Assembly: GCA_947493215.1 (NCBI GenBank)
Contig: CANLQE010000001.1
Location: 620,001-684,000 of the forward strand
Length of the DNA stretch: 64,000 nucleotides
Direction: 5' to 3'
From: an uncultured Sphingomonadaceae bacterium
GTDB lineage: Bacteria > Pseudomonadota > Alphaproteobacteria > Sphingomonadales > Sphingomonadaceae
The number at the start of each line of letters is the position of its first letter. The stretch's first letter is position 1. The position numbers and the translations under genes are program-made. The notes under the pieces were generated by a model. It saw only the letters and a program-made list of their open reading frames with translations, did no database searches and was not told the DNA's origin. Shown piece after piece: positions 1-8,136 of this stretch.

Positions 1-1073
1 GAGACTATCGGTACTCCTTGATCCCATTTTTCCCAGTCGGTGTTGGAAAAGCGGTCCACACCTTTAGCTGCGAACAAATTTGATATGGGTTGTTGACCAA
101 TGTGCAATATGTTTACCGCAAAGGCATCCGCATCTTGAAATGCCGTCAAAGTATTGGCTTTCCTGTCTAGACAGACAAGAACAAGTGCTGGATCAAGCGA
201 GACGGAAGTGAATGAATTGACGGTTAGACCAACCGGTTTGCCGTTTCGATCGGTAGTAGTGATAACTGTAATACCGGTAGCGAAACATCCCATCGCATCT
301 CTGAGCGTTCGTGCGTCAGATCCGGACATATATTCTGGAGCCCGTCGCGGTATGTGCCGTTCGATGAATTCGAGAAGGACAGCGTTGAAATCATCGGCGT
401 TGTCGAAGGCGACATAATGTCCACCCCCTTCGATTTCAGCAACTTCACAGTTTGCTACTAAGTCTGCCAACTTGTACGTCGACTGCGGAGAGCTTGTTGT
501 GGTTTCAGAACCACGTACGATCAGTGTCGGAATTTTCAATCGCTTTGCAGCATCGTGCAGCCGAGTCTCCATATCCGCAAAATCAAAGCCACCATCCAGA
601 ATTTTCTTATCATAGAAGTTGTTTGCTAACTGTTCATCGATCCTTTTTTCAACTGTCCTGTTGAGAGCCTTTGCATTTTGGGAAGTGATTTCCGGCGGTG
701 GATTGGTCAAAACCAGCCCGGTTGCCAATGGTTCTTCCGCTTCACCCAGCGCGGAGAGAGCTATCCAGCCGCCCAGTGTCGATCCGACAATCACTGGACG
801 GGATGACAGTTGCGCCAGCACTGCGATCAAGTCAGCAATGAAGCTATCTAGCGTATAGTTACCATCGTCCGGTATTCCGCTGTCACCATGGCCGCGCAAA
901 TCCGGGCAAATCACAAAGCGTCCAGCTTGAGCCATCGACCGCGCTGCCTGTTTCCAGACCTGTCGTGTCTGCATGCCGCCTGGAAGTAAAAGCACTGATG
1001 GATCATTCTCGTCCCCATAGGTGTCGGCGACAATTTTCAGCCCGCCAAATCCGGTAAATATTCTGGTGGGCAT
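1..1073 (-). CDS. alpha/beta hydrolase - flavin reductase fusion (3' end outside window)
   Basis: An open frame runs from ATG at 1073 to the window edge (357 codons seen, no stop). Residues 1-240 are an alpha/beta hydrolase: an LLLPGG oxyanion loop, DLRGHGDS, an elbow IVGSTLGGW, and a late GGGHYVAFD histidine. From about residue 249 the frame continues without a break into a flavin reductase domain (MSGSDARTLRDAMGCFATG, then ITVITT and LTVNSFTSVSLDPALVLVCLD), as in the HpaC/ActVB reductases that supply reduced flavin to two-component monooxygenases. The hydrolase elbow has Thr99 where GxSxGG families carry the nucleophilic Ser; Ser98 is adjacent. A ribosome site AAGGAAA precedes the start, 13 bp after the GST gene, so this is the third gene of an operon starting at 3084. 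Coupling of ring hydroxylation and hydrolysis is inferred. Confidence 0.85.
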   Translation of the reverse strand, partial: MPTRIFTGFGGLKIVADTYGDENDPSVLLLPGGMQTRQVWKQAARSMAQAGRFVICPDLRGHGDSGIPDDGNYTLDSFIADLIAVLAQLSSRPVIVGSTLGGWIALSALGEAEEPLATGLVLTNPPPEITSQNAKALNRTVEKRIDEQLANNFYDKKILDGGFDFADMETRLHDAAKRLKIPTLIVRGSETTTSSPQSTYKLADLVANCEVAEIEGGGHYVAFDNADDFNAVLLEFIERHIPRRAPEYMSGSDARTLRDAMGCFATGITVITTTDRNGKPVGLTVNSFTSVSLDPALVLVCLDRKANTLTAFQDADAFAVNILHIGQQPISNLFAAKGVDRFSNTDWEKWDQGVPIV

Positions 1074-1086
1074 GATTCCAATTTCC

Positions 1087-1728
1087 TTATGTCTGGGGAC
1101 TTGGAGTGGCACTTGCTGACTGGCAACTTGGCCGGGATGACACTTGCTCGTGCCAGCGGGCGAGGTTGTTAAGGCCTTCGTCTGGCTTTAAACCTACCAA
1201 CGACGCTGCGAAATCGACGCCAGTGAGCAAAGTAATGTCGGCAATTGTGAATCGGTCTCCCGCAACAAACTCACTATTCTCAAATTCCTTGTCGAGGCGG
1301 TTGTAATATTGATGTGTTCGTTCATCACTTTGCGCCTTCGCCTCCGGGATTGACTCGAACAATCCCATTGCACCCACAATCGGGCCGTTAATCCATGAAA
1401 TCGAAATTTCGCGCCAATATTCAAACTCCATTTGCCGGTTGCGTGCCTCGATATGCCCCAGTTCATAAGCATCCCGGCCAAATAGATTTGGTTCGGGTTC
1501 AACGGCCTCTAGATAGCGGCAAATCGCGACCGATTCTGGAATACACCGGCCATCATCGAGTTCCAGCACCGGGATTTTACCGCTTGGGTTCTTCTTGAGA
1601 AAACCCGAAACCTTGTGCTCCCTTTTGGTGATGTCGCAATGCACTAGCTCCAGATCAATTCCTTTTTCCGCAGCAAAAATCTTCACTCGCCGTGGGTTGG
1701 GTGCACCGGCATAATCATATAATTTCAT
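1087..1728 (-). CDS. glutathione S-transferase family protein
   Basis: A 213-residue cytosolic GST. The thioredoxin-like N-terminal half (residues 1-80) shows the cis-proline (KIPVLELDDG, Pro53) and the Glu65-Ser66 pair that binds the gamma-glutamyl part of glutathione. An all-helical C-terminal half follows, with the FTIADITLLTGVDF motif typical of bacterial GSTs. Length is normal. It lies 15 bp downstream of the exported hydrolase and 13 bp upstream of the hydrolase-flavin reductase fusion, so it is the middle gene of a three-gene operon. In such catabolic operons GSTs often act as isomerases or glutathione-dependent lyases on ring-cleavage products; that role is inference, and the class cannot be fixed from sequence alone. 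Confidence 0.88.
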   Translation of the reverse strand: MKLYDYAGAPNPRRVKIFAAEKGIDLELVHCDITKREHKVSGFLKKNPSGKIPVLELDDGRCIPESVAICRYLEAVEPEPNLFGRDAYELGHIEARNRQMEFEYWREISISWINGPIVGAMGLFESIPEAKAQSDERTHQYYNRLDKEFENSEFVAGDRFTIADITLLTGVDFAASLVGLKPDEGLNNLARWHEQVSSRPSCQSASATPSPQT

Positions 1729-1743
1729 CGAAAATCTCTCCCG

Positions 1744-3084
1744 TCATTCCTCGGCATTTGCCTGGCGCATTTCCAGCCCGGCCGCCCAGCGGCGCTGGAA
1801 GCCACGCCAGTAAGCATCTTCTTCAGGACCAGCGAGCTTGCCATTGAGCTGTTCGCCAAAGCCAACCGGCCACTCTGCCTTGTTTGACTCAACCGTGGGA
1901 ACGTTCAGATAGCTGGCTTTGTCTTCGTCACCTTTCAACTTCCAATCCAGAAAGGCGGTCGCAAAATGTTGGTTGATCACATTCAACCGATCGCTTCGCC
2001 ATACCGGTTCTTTGAGAAATTCCAGTGCGTTGAAAATCATATCATCGCTGACTTCGAATTCATTACCAACAATATTATGCCGCGCTTCTCGATAGGTCAG
2101 TAAATAACGATCACTGCTTTTCATATTATCGAACAACCAGGTCACACCTTCATCATAATTGACGATATCGTCCTGATTGCCGGAAACAATCAGTGCGGGA
2201 ATATTGATATTGTTCAACGCCTCTGAGCTCCAGACCCGACTATCGGGCTGACCACCCCAGGGCGCAAAAGTAATCAAGGCTTTTATTGGCAATGGCTTGA
2301 TCGTGGCTTCCTTTAAACTATCCTGCGCTGTTTTAGGAATGTTAGACATCAAATCGCTATCGAAAACATAAGGCGCTCCGGCTGAAGCAACGGCGCCGTA
2401 ACCGCCCATCGAATATCCGATCAAGCCCAGTTTTTCTGTATCAATCAAAGAGGCGTAGCCGTTGGTTGCGCCTTTCGTTTCCTCTAAAAGCAGGTGCATT
2501 ATCTGACGCTGGTCGAGCGTGCGGTCGACCAGGACATTACCAAAAGACAAAATTGCAGAAGCGACGCCATCTGCAAGCTCATCTCCATGATCAATCGAAG
2601 CGACCACATATCCATGCGATGCTATATGCTCGCCCAAATTGCTGAACTGAGTGCTCCAGCCGCCATAACCATGTGACATCAGCACAAATGGAAACTTCTG
2701 ATTTGTTAGGGGCGCAGCATCGGAAACGGCGATACCATTGCTGATAATTTCAAATGGATCTTTGCCCGCAAGATTCATCTGATGAATATATTGCGCTGGC
2801 GCAGCCTCGGGACCCTCCTGAGCCGGATACCAGATACGAACCGAAAGTTTGCGCTCCCTGGTGTCCAGATCGCCCGTCAATGCTCCCCAGGCAGTTATTG
2901 TTGTGCGGTTCGGAAGCACATATTCCTTCTCTATTGTGCCAATAGAATATTCCCCGATGCGTCCAAGTTCAGGAGCCTCGCCACCCTGTCCGGGATGAAC
3001 TGTCGGAGAGATAACATAAGCGGTTGCTCCGACCCCAACAGCCAATAGGGCCACAACACCGATAAAAATTCGCCGCTTCTTCAT
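1744..3084 (-). CDS. exported alpha/beta hydrolase, platelet-activating factor acetylhydrolase-like
   Basis: A 446-residue protein starting with a basic n-region and one hydrophobic helix (MKKRRIFIGVVALLAVGVGA), so it is membrane-anchored or periplasmic. The body matches the PAF-acetylhydrolase/dienelactone hydrolase-like group: PFVLMSHGYGG oxyanion strand, nucleophile elbow GYSMGGYG with Ser225, acid Asp305 or Asp306 in SGNQDDIV, and His336 in EARHNIVG. Expected activity is hydrolysis of an ester or lactone before or during uptake. It is first in the operon with the GST and the flavin reductase fusion. A good ribosome site (AGAGGAAA) precedes the ATG, and promoter element 1 lies about 85 bp upstream. 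The true substrate is unknown. Confidence 0.85.
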   Translation of the reverse strand: MKKRRIFIGVVALLAVGVGATAYVISPTVHPGQGGEAPELGRIGEYSIGTIEKEYVLPNRTTITAWGALTGDLDTRERKLSVRIWYPAQEGPEAAPAQYIHQMNLAGKDPFEIISNGIAVSDAAPLTNQKFPFVLMSHGYGGWSTQFSNLGEHIASHGYVVASIDHGDELADGVASAILSFGNVLVDRTLDQRQIMHLLLEETKGATNGYASLIDTEKLGLIGYSMGGYGAVASAGAPYVFDSDLMSNIPKTAQDSLKEATIKPLPIKALITFAPWGGQPDSRVWSSEALNNINIPALIVSGNQDDIVNYDEGVTWLFDNMKSSDRYLLTYREARHNIVGNEFEVSDDMIFNALEFLKEPVWRSDRLNVINQHFATAFLDWKLKGDEDKASYLNVPTVESNKAEWPVGFGEQLNGKLAGPEEDAYWRGFQRRWAAGLEMRQANAEE

Positions 3085-3169
3085 GTCGATTTCCTCTTGT
3101 TTGCAGGCGGATCAAAGGCCCGCATTCCAGTTTCGGCGAGCAGTCCCTTGACTCATTCAGAACATTTTT

Positions 3170-3189
3170 ATTATATAAACCGTAAACTA
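3170..3189 (-). promoter_or_regulatory. shared promoter/operator element, site 1
   Basis: On the minus strand this reads TAGTTTACGGTTTATATAAT. It is identical over 20 bp to site 3 (11712-11731), differs at two positions from site 4 (14251-14270) and at four from site 2 (5640-5659). The last six bases form a perfect -10 box directed at the hydrolase gene starting at 3084. A GTTTA-CG-GTTTA direct repeat sits in the -35/-10 spacer, where a regulator could bind. It lies in the gap between the divergent hydrolase (-) and Coq4-like (+) genes, so it could affect both. The binding protein is not shown; the TetR protein encoded at 4069 is one candidate. Confidence 0.75.
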
Positions 3190-3223
3190 AAATCAAGCAA
3201 TTGCAGATTGGAAAGAGGTGTAA

Positions 3224-3961
3224 ATGCCAAAAGTAGATCGCGAATTTGCAGAAAAATTCCTAACCTCAATAGATGATTATGATGCCTATGGCGTGCACCT
3301 GCTGTTTAACGACTGGTGGGAGAAAGCTCCTCAGGATGCCATTGAGAAATACGTCTTGGCCATAGAAGAGCATCCTGAGCAGGGCCCGCTTGCGAAAGAG
3401 GGTTGGCTGGCACCACCGGTTGATATGGAAAGACTGGCGGGTTGCGCACCGGACACTCTCGGTGAAGCCTATTACCGGTTCATCGTTGACAATGATCTGG
3501 AGGAACAACTGGCCACTGGCTATCGCGACCTGCACGAGGAAATCAAGAGCGATGGCAAGCTACAGCGCATGCCTGATGTGATCCAGTATAAGGTGCTCCG
3601 AGGATATCAGACTCATGACATGCATCATGTCTTGACCGGCTATGATCCGGATCCCGTCGGAGAGATTGCGCTTCAGGCTTTTGGGTTGGCGCAAATGAGC
3701 TACCCATATGCGGGCATGTGGATCGCAGTGATCACGGCCCATATGACCTATTTGGAGCCTGATCTTGTGAAGCCTGCAATGGATGCCATTTCCGATGGCT
3801 GGACCTTTGGTCGTCAGACACGAAATCTACAATTTGTGAAATTTGAACATCAACTGGAGCGACCACTAAAGGATATACAGGTCGAATATGGCCTGTATCC
3901 ACGTTGTTTGCGGTTCAGTGCGGGCAATAGAAGCGCAACCGAGAGTCTCGTTGCGGCATAA
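3224..3961 (+). CDS. Coq4-family protein
   Basis: A 245-residue protein with the diagnostic Coq4 motif HDxxHx11E: His131, Asp132, His135 and Glu147 in THDMHHVLTGYDPDPVGE. In eukaryotes COQ4 binds metal through this motif and takes part in ubiquinone assembly and C1 decarboxylation/hydroxylation. Bacterial homologues occur outside ubiquinone loci and are mostly uncharacterised. Here the gene sits in a catabolic cluster, divergent from the hydrolase-GST-flavin reductase operon, with promoter element 1 between them, and is followed by a TetR regulator in the same direction. A decarboxylase- or hydroxylase-like role on an aromatic intermediate is possible but is inference. No signal peptide is seen. 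The ATG follows GAAAGAGGTG, a usable ribosome site. Confidence 0.82.
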   Translation: MPKVDREFAEKFLTSIDDYDAYGVHLLFNDWWEKAPQDAIEKYVLAIEEHPEQGPLAKEGWLAPPVDMERLAGCAPDTLGEAYYRFIVDNDLEEQLATGYRDLHEEIKSDGKLQRMPDVIQYKVLRGYQTHDMHHVLTGYDPDPVGEIALQAFGLAQMSYPYAGMWIAVITAHMTYLEPDLVKPAMDAISDGWTFGRQTRNLQFVKFEHQLERPLKDIQVEYGLYPRCLRFSAGNRSATESLVAA

Positions 3962-4068
3962 TTTCGAAGCCCGTGGCCCGGCAGAACTGCGCGATAAAGC
4001 CCGTTAAAATATTTGTGTCGCCGATGTCCTTATTGTAACAATGCGACTGCATTACACTAAAAAACAGA

Positions 4069-4734
4069 GTGGGATTTCATTTGTCGGCCGCCACAAAAAT
4101 CAAAAAACAGAAAAACCGCAGACTCAGTCCAGAAGTTCGTAAGAACATTATTTTGGACAAAACCGCCGAGTTAATTGCCAAAGAGGGTGTTTCGGCCGTA
4201 TCCATGGAACGTGTCTCGAGAGAGGTTGGTGTCAGCAAGCCGCTGATTTATATCTATTTTCCGAACAAAACTAATCTGCTAGGAGAGTTGCTTATCCGCG
4301 AGCAGAACAAGCTTATGGACCTGCAAGCGCAAGCAGTGGCCGAAGCCTCTGATTTTGAAGATTATATCCGCCGGACGACCCGCACATATCTCAAGCATGT
4401 CGATGAAACGGGTGACCATGTTCAAAGACTGATGCGCGAGCCATCGGTGGCCGAGGTGTTTGAGGAGTTTGATCGCAAAGACAAGCAACGAGTGGTCGAA
4501 ACGCTTGCAAAAAATGTGTCCAAAACTTTCGACATTCCTCCGAGAACCGCTGCTCTGGCTACGGAAATTGCAATGGGAATGACAGGGGCTGCAGGAGGCA
4601 TGATCGCGCGCGGCGTTGCCAGTCGAAAAAGAATTGAGGAAATAACGCTCAATCTGGCAATGGGAAGCATCAAGGCCATGGAAGATAATTATAGTCGCAA
4701 AGGGAAAAAGAAATCCAAAAAAATACTGAGGTAA
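4069..4734 (+). CDS. TetR/AcrR family transcriptional regulator
   Basis: A 221-residue regulator. The N-terminal HTH covers about residues 22-72 (AELIAKEGVSAVSMERVSREVGVSKPLIYIYFPNKTNLL), a standard TetR DNA-binding domain with the SKPLIYIYFPNK recognition segment. The C-terminal ligand domain is unassigned, and the tail is very basic (RKGKKKSKKILR). The listed start is GTG at 4069; TTG at 4081 is an alternative. It follows the Coq4-like gene by 108 bp on the same strand and converges with an SDR gene. As the only TetR gene in the cluster it is the obvious candidate for reading the four-copy 20-bp promoter element, but this is inference; no copy of that element lies directly in front of it. 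Confidence 0.85.
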   Translation: MGFHLSAATKIKKQKNRRLSPEVRKNIILDKTAELIAKEGVSAVSMERVSREVGVSKPLIYIYFPNKTNLLGELLIREQNKLMDLQAQAVAEASDFEDYIRRTTRTYLKHVDETGDHVQRLMREPSVAEVFEEFDRKDKQRVVETLAKNVSKTFDIPPRTAALATEIAMGMTGAAGGMIARGVASRKRIEEITLNLAMGSIKAMEDNYSRKGKKKSKKILR

Positions 4735-4749
4735 CTTTGTCTACCCTAT

Positions 4750-5520
4750 TCATTGCGCCTTTAAACCACCGTCGACTGGCACCACAGCACCATTTACAAA
4801 TGATGAATTGTCGCTGGCTAGAAATACTATGACGTCTGCTATCTCTGATGGGCTGGCATAGCGTCCCAACGGTATCATCTCCGTAAAATGACTACGAATC
4901 TCAGCTGCTTGAGTTTCGTTCTTTCCCGCTTCCAAGTTCAGCATCATTTGTGTTTCCGTCATGGCTGGGCAGATAGCATTCACCCGAATATTGCGAGAGG
5001 CCAATTCGGATGCCCCAACTTTAGTCATGCCAATCACCGCATGTTTGCTGGCATTGTAAGCAAAGAGCATTTTTCCGCCGCCAATGCCCGATACCGATGA
5101 GATATTCACGATCGAACCGCCGTCATTCAGAATGTTGGCACCATATTTCATACCTAGAAAAACACCACGGCAGTTGACTCGCATCACATTGTCAAAGGCA
5201 TCAACGGGATAATCAGTCAGTAAACAGCTCGGACCCGATATTCCCGCATTGTTGATGATGGTATCGAGCGCATCGAAATTCTGGATCGTCAACTTTTTGG
5301 CGAGATCCCAGGTCTCAGGATCGGATACATCACCCGCGATAGACACTGCGGACGATCCGTTTGTCTCAACAATCGATACGGCGTCTTCAAGCGGAGAATC
5401 CTTAAGATCCATCAAAACTATATTGGCGCCTTCGGCCGATAGCTTTTTGACAGTTGCCAGTCCGATACCTCGTGCTGCGCCGGTAATGAGAGCAGTTTTT
5501 CCTTTGAAATTTCCCGTCAT
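4750..5520 (-). CDS. short-chain dehydrogenase/reductase (classical SDR)
   Basis: A 256-residue classical SDR with every key feature: cofactor loop TGAARGIG (residues 13-20), NNAG, catalytic serine in NISSVSG, and Tyr155-x3-Lys159 in AYNASK. The C-terminus ends in the usual FVNGAVVPVDGG motif. An aspartate after the second strand (LMDLKD) suggests NAD rather than NADP. It should oxidise or reduce a hydroxyl/keto group of a pathway intermediate. It is convergent with the TetR gene and divergent from the TonB-dependent receptor gene; promoter element 2 lies in the gap but points toward the receptor. Confidence 0.9.
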   Translation of the reverse strand: MTGNFKGKTALITGAARGIGLATVKKLSAEGANIVLMDLKDSPLEDAVSIVETNGSSAVSIAGDVSDPETWDLAKKLTIQNFDALDTIINNAGISGPSCLLTDYPVDAFDNVMRVNCRGVFLGMKYGANILNDGGSIVNISSVSGIGGGKMLFAYNASKHAVIGMTKVGASELASRNIRVNAICPAMTETQMMLNLEAGKNETQAAEIRSHFTEMIPLGRYASPSEIADVIVFLASDNSSFVNGAVVPVDGGLKAQ

Positions 5521-5639
5521 AGTCCACTGTACTTTCCGCTCAATCCACTCGGCGCTGCCGCATATAATTATATCATACGTAAATAATGCGCGATAGCATC
5601 TAAGTTTAATACGGTGATTATGTCACAGCTTCGATAATT

Positions 5640-5659
5640 TAACTGACGGTATATATAAT
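5640..5659 (+). promoter_or_regulatory. shared promoter/operator element, site 2
   Basis: The plus strand reads TAACTGACGGTATATATAAT, matching 16 of 20 positions of site 1. The TATAAT -10 box points at the TonB-dependent receptor gene, whose ATG lies about 100 bp downstream, a leader length close to that at the other three sites. The invariant part over all four sites is ACGGT followed by TATATAAT. It is also 120 bp in front of the divergent SDR gene. Orientation and leader length repeating across four loci argue for a real promoter element and against chance AT-rich similarity. Confidence 0.65.
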
Positions 5660-5757
5660 TAATTGACTAGTGAGGGCTCTTATAATAAGGATTGTGACCT
5701 ATCAACGTTGGCAACAGATATGAATTGTTGGCGAGAAAAAGTTGAAGGGGAGAAAAT

Positions 5758-8052
5758 ATGAAACTTGCTAGGAAAATTATTTTAGCAGCGATGCTGACCA
5801 CCGTTGCATTGCCCGTAACACCGGTCTGGGCACAGTCAAATGGTGAAGCACAAGATGGGGATGATCAATCGAAGAATTCTAACATGATTATTGTCACCGC
5901 TCGGAAAACAGAAGAAAGTTTGTTCGAAACACCAGTCGCCGTTTCAGTGATTTCTGGCGAGTTTCTCGAAAAGACGGGATTCGTGGAAATCGGAGATATT
6001 GTGCGCTTTGTACCTGGCTTTGATTTGACTCCGCTCAATACAACGCGGGCAACTGGTTCAAAAATCCGGGGTATTTCTACTTTTAGTTTCAGTGACGGTT
6101 TTGAATCCAGCGTCGCAACAGTTATTGATGGCGTTGTTCTCGGCCGTGAAGCGCAGGGTTTTTTTGATTTTGTTGATGTAGAATCAATCGAAGTGATCAA
6201 GGGTCCTCAGGGCACACTTTTTGGAAAAAATGCATCGGCTGGCGTGATTAACATTCGTACAAAGGCACCGGAATTTGATTTTGGCGGAAAGGCTGACATT
6301 TCCTATGGTAGCTTCGATGAAATAAAAATCCGCGGTACTGTTACCGGTCCGCTGGTTGAGGATAAACTAGCGGCGAGAATTAGTGGGACTTACAACAAGA
6401 GGGATGGTTTTTACGATAACCCCATCGCGGGCGAGTCGGATTTGAATGACAAAGAGCAATTGTCTCTCCGCGCGAAACTATTGTTTCAACCCAATGATGA
6501 ACTGAAGTTTACGCTTGCAGGCGACTATGTAACGGAAGAAAATAATTGTTGCTTGCCTACTTATCGCGTTGCGGGAGCTCCATCAGCAGCATTGCTCTTT
6601 GCTTTAAATCCGGGCGCGGTTCAGTTACAGACAGCTCTAGCACAATTTGGAGTGGTTGCCGGACCAGGCAATCGGTCGGTTCCAGTTCTTGACGAGAATA
6701 TTCTGCAAGAATCGGAAGCTTATGGATTGGCGCTTACGGTTGAACAAGAGCTGGGCGATTTGAACCTGACATCGATCTCCGCTTGGCGTCATTGGGAGAT
6801 TGATGAGTTTAACGAAGCGGATGGCGTTTCCAACTCCAACGTCAATAATCGCAATGGCACCCGGTCCTCCACGGAACAAATTAGCCAGGAACTGCGAATA
6901 GACGGCAAAGTCTCGGATAACGTCTCGCTCGTAGCCGGACTATTCTATTTCCACCAAGATTTGGATGCGCAAGGCCAGGTAGATATTGAACTCGCCTTGC
7001 CGTTCCCACCTTTCTTCAACGTCCGGACGAATGCCGATCGTACAGTCCAAACAGACAGCTTCGCAGTCTTTGGCGAGACGACGTTTGATCTTACTGACAA
7101 GCTCTCTTTGGTACTCGGTGGACGTTATACAAACGAAACTCTGGAAGCCACATATTCGCGCGTTGCGAGTCCTATTCTTCAGGGAGCTCCATTTGGTGCA
7201 TTTTTCGGACCTGACATAAACGGGATGCAAAAAGTAACTGATGAAAATCTGTCAGGACGGGTTATTGGCCGGTATATCTGGTCCGACCAATTGATGACAT
7301 ATGTCTCATGGTCGCGTGGTTATAAGGGACCAGGTATTGATGTAGCCGAAAGCGCCAACGTGGCGGCCATTATGACTCCAGGGGGATTGCCGGTCTTGCC
7401 GCCTGAAATTCCTACACTGTGGGAAGCCGGTGTTCGCGCCAATCTGTTTGATGATGCGCTGGCGGTGAATGTGGCACTTTATCATCAGGACGTGCGAGAT
7501 GTTCAGGGTATTGCCACCAATGCAAATGGAGTAACTTTGAACCTCTCGATCGACAAGATAAGGGCAAAGGGCATTGAAGCAGACTTTATATTGAGGCCTG
7601 CTGCGTTACCAGGTTTCACTCTGTCGGGAAGCTTTACGCACAACGATATCGAGATAAATCAATTTGCAGAACGACCTGACCTTGTGGGCGTCAGATATCG
7701 GGACAATCCTCGCTTCTTCTATTCGGTGGTTGGTGACTATAGGACCAATTTCGGCGCCTCCGATTTCGAAGGCTTCCTAAGAGGGGAATGGACCTGGCAG
7801 TCTTCGAAAAATACCAGTCTCGTCCGCGATCCAACTACATTTGTCGACTCATACGGACTGTTAAACCTACGAGTTGGTGTTAATGGACCTGATAATAAAT
7901 ACGGGGTAACTTTCTCGGTCGAAAATGTGTTTGACAAAGACTATGAACATTTCATTTTTGGTTCTACGTTTAATGCACTCGACGGGACTACTAGATCGCA
8001 ATTCCTGGGCGAAGAACGAACTTGGAACGTGACGTTGCGAACTAAGTTCTGA
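5758..8052 (+). CDS. TonB-dependent receptor
   Basis: A 764-residue outer-membrane receptor. A signal peptide (MKLARKIILAAMLTTVALPV...VWA) is followed by a TonB box-like stretch (MIIVTARK, about residue 43), the plug domain (about 55-170, with IEVIKGPQGTLFGKNASAGVINI), and a 22-strand barrel ending in the C-terminal aromatic signature TLRTKF. It imports a large or poorly permeant substrate using proton-motive force via TonB. Its place inside the catabolic cluster, behind promoter element 2, suggests it takes up the compound that the neighbouring enzymes degrade; siderophore receptor signatures are not obvious. An adjacent cysteine pair (NNCCLPTY, about residue 263) is shared with the receptor at 50308. 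The ribosome site AAGGGGAG precedes the ATG. Confidence 0.93.
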   Translation: MKLARKIILAAMLTTVALPVTPVWAQSNGEAQDGDDQSKNSNMIIVTARKTEESLFETPVAVSVISGEFLEKTGFVEIGDIVRFVPGFDLTPLNTTRATGSKIRGISTFSFSDGFESSVATVIDGVVLGREAQGFFDFVDVESIEVIKGPQGTLFGKNASAGVINIRTKAPEFDFGGKADISYGSFDEIKIRGTVTGPLVEDKLAARISGTYNKRDGFYDNPIAGESDLNDKEQLSLRAKLLFQPNDELKFTLAGDYVTEENNCCLPTYRVAGAPSAALLFALNPGAVQLQTALAQFGVVAGPGNRSVPVLDENILQESEAYGLALTVEQELGDLNLTSISAWRHWEIDEFNEADGVSNSNVNNRNGTRSSTEQISQELRIDGKVSDNVSLVAGLFYFHQDLDAQGQVDIELALPFPPFFNVRTNADRTVQTDSFAVFGETTFDLTDKLSLVLGGRYTNETLEATYSRVASPILQGAPFGAFFGPDINGMQKVTDENLSGRVIGRYIWSDQLMTYVSWSRGYKGPGIDVAESANVAAIMTPGGLPVLPPEIPTLWEAGVRANLFDDALAVNVALYHQDVRDVQGIATNANGVTLNLSIDKIRAKGIEADFILRPAALPGFTLSGSFTHNDIEINQFAERPDLVGVRYRDNPRFFYSVVGDYRTNFGASDFEGFLRGEWTWQSSKNTSLVRDPTTFVDSYGLLNLRVGVNGPDNKYGVTFSVENVFDKDYEHFIFGSTFNALDGTTRSQFLGEERTWNVTLRTKF

Positions 8053-8068
8053 TCGCGCAAAGGCATGT

Positions 8069-8128
8069 GTGACGCTGCTAGTCGGTCGGTTCTCTCCCGT
8101 TCTCGCCATCCGCAGCGTCACGATTTTT
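8069..8128 (+). terminator. possible rho-independent terminator after the TonB-dependent receptor gene
   Basis: A 10-bp perfect inverted repeat, GTGACGCTGC (8069-8078) and GCAGCGTCAC (8112-8121), with a 33-base loop is followed by GATTTTT. It lies 17 bp after the receptor stop codon. The long loop makes it weaker than a textbook terminator. The next gene begins just after it, so partial read-through into the VOC gene is possible. Confidence 0.5.
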
Positions 8129-8136
8129 GAAAGCTT

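Noticed and set aside
224-448. 74-codon minus-strand frame near the window start
   Set aside because: It lies inside the hydrolase-flavin reductase fusion gene in another frame; the fusion frame carries the recognisable domains.
4021-4068. A fifth copy of the 20-bp promoter element in front of the TetR gene
   Set aside because: The sequence there (TTATTGTAACAATG) shares only AT-richness and lacks ACGGT and TATATAAT.
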